In this document: piece by piece, positions 5,658 to 5,831 of the stretch | How positions within the stretch are numbered: position 1 is the stretch's first letter | Layout: the number at the start of each line of letters is the position of its first letter | From: an uncultured Eubacteriales bacterium | GTDB lineage: Bacteria; Bacillota; Clostridia; Christensenellales; CAG-138 | Direction of reading: 5' to 3' | Assembly (NCBI GenBank): GCA_900547135.1 | Contig: URFJ01000117.1 | Span: forward strand, 1 to 5,831 | Length of the DNA: 5,831 bases | Position numbers and translations under genes: made by a program | Notes under the pieces: generated by a model | Told to the model about the DNA's origin: nothing | The model's database searches: none | The model's input: only the letters and a program-made list of their open reading frames with translations

Positions 5658-5727
5658 TTTAATTAATTGAGGACTGCATATGCGGAGCTATAGTTCCGCA
5701 TAGCACCGTTTGTCCTCATCAATTAAA
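5658..5727. repeat. 70-base imperfect hairpin spanning the stop codon of the histidine phosphatase gene
   Basis: An inner perfect stem TATGCGGA (5679-5686) / TCCGCATA (5695-5702) is enclosed by GAGGAC (5669-5674) / GTCCTC (5712-5717), and outside that by AT-rich arms TTTAATT (5658-5664) / AATTAAA (5721-5727). The internal loops are asymmetric. The stop codon of the incoming minus-strand gene lies in the apical loop. No T-tract follows on either strand. Confidence 0.7.
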
Positions 5728-5831
5728 AGCTTATACCCTCTGCCGGATTTTGGAATCCAATACAGGTAATTACGCTCATTGGGGAACAAGCTGCACATTA
5801 TGGCCGATATTGTGCCGCCGTGGCATATTAC
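5688..5831 (-). CDS. C-terminus of a histidine-phosphatase (phosphoglycerate-mutase-like) family protein (partial)
   Basis: A minus-strand frame enters from beyond the right edge and stays open for 47 codons to a TAG at 5690-5688. The visible part starts VICHGGTISAIM, matching the second catalytic-histidine motif of the histidine phosphatase superfamily (consensus like VSHGGxI), and continues with PNERNYLYWIPKSGRGYKLL to the end CYAEL. The glycine-rich turn followed by a beta-strand is typical of the C-terminus of these enzymes, which include cofactor-dependent phosphoglycerate mutases and alpha-ribazole phosphatases. The substrate cannot be told because the N-terminal RHG motif is outside the window. 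The gene converges with the ribbon-helix-helix gene. Its last codons lie inside an imperfect hairpin. Confidence 0.82.
   Translation of the reverse strand, partial: VICHGGTISAIMCSLFPNERNYLYWIPKSGRGYKLLIDEDKRCYAEL

Overview
The window looks like ordinary chromosome from a low-to-mid GC Firmicute, most likely a spore-forming member of the Clostridia. The evidence is purine-rich Shine-Dalgarno sequences (several close to AAGGAGGTGAT), consensus sigma-A promoters, two clear TTG start codons, a CarD/YacL gene pair, a Firmicutes-type TldD/TldE pair, and what looks like the first residues of a SpoVB-type flippase. I do not name a species.

Layout, left to right. Positions 1-58 hold the N-terminus of a minus-strand membrane flippase-like gene that leaves the window, with an extended -10 promoter near 99-107. 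Positions 59-422 are non-coding apart from that promoter and the terminator of the next operon. Positions 423-2052 are a two-gene minus-strand operon, carD then yacL, preceded by two tandem sigma-A promoters (2107-2136 and 2146-2174) and closed by a terminator near 366-394. Positions 2190-2254 hold a perfect 16-bp inverted repeat fused to the terminator of the next operon. Positions 2282-5001 are a translationally coupled tldD-tldE operon on the minus strand (ATGA overlap). It starts at a TTG codon and has a promoter at 5036-5063. Positions 5064-5280 separate tldD from a divergent plus-strand gene for a 64-residue ribbon-helix-helix protein (5281-5475), and contain two interleaved 12-bp inverted repeats. 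After that gene lie a small hairpin, a gene-like fragment with in-frame stops (5480-5617), a 70-nt imperfect hairpin, and the C-terminus of a minus-strand histidine-phosphatase-family gene (5688-5831) that enters from beyond the right edge.

How the genes work together: CarD is an RNA-polymerase-binding transcription factor cotranscribed with the membrane PIN/TRAM protein YacL, a common pairing in this phylum. TldD and TldE form a two-subunit zinc peptidase; only TldD carries the metal site. The small ribbon-helix-helix protein is a probable DNA-binding regulator transcribed away from tldD, and the interleaved repeats between them are candidate regulatory sites. I see no clear sign of a new multi-gene system. 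The most unusual structures are the interleaved repeats at 5127-5199, the perfect repeat at 2190-2232, and the hairpin spanning the stop codon at 5688-5690.
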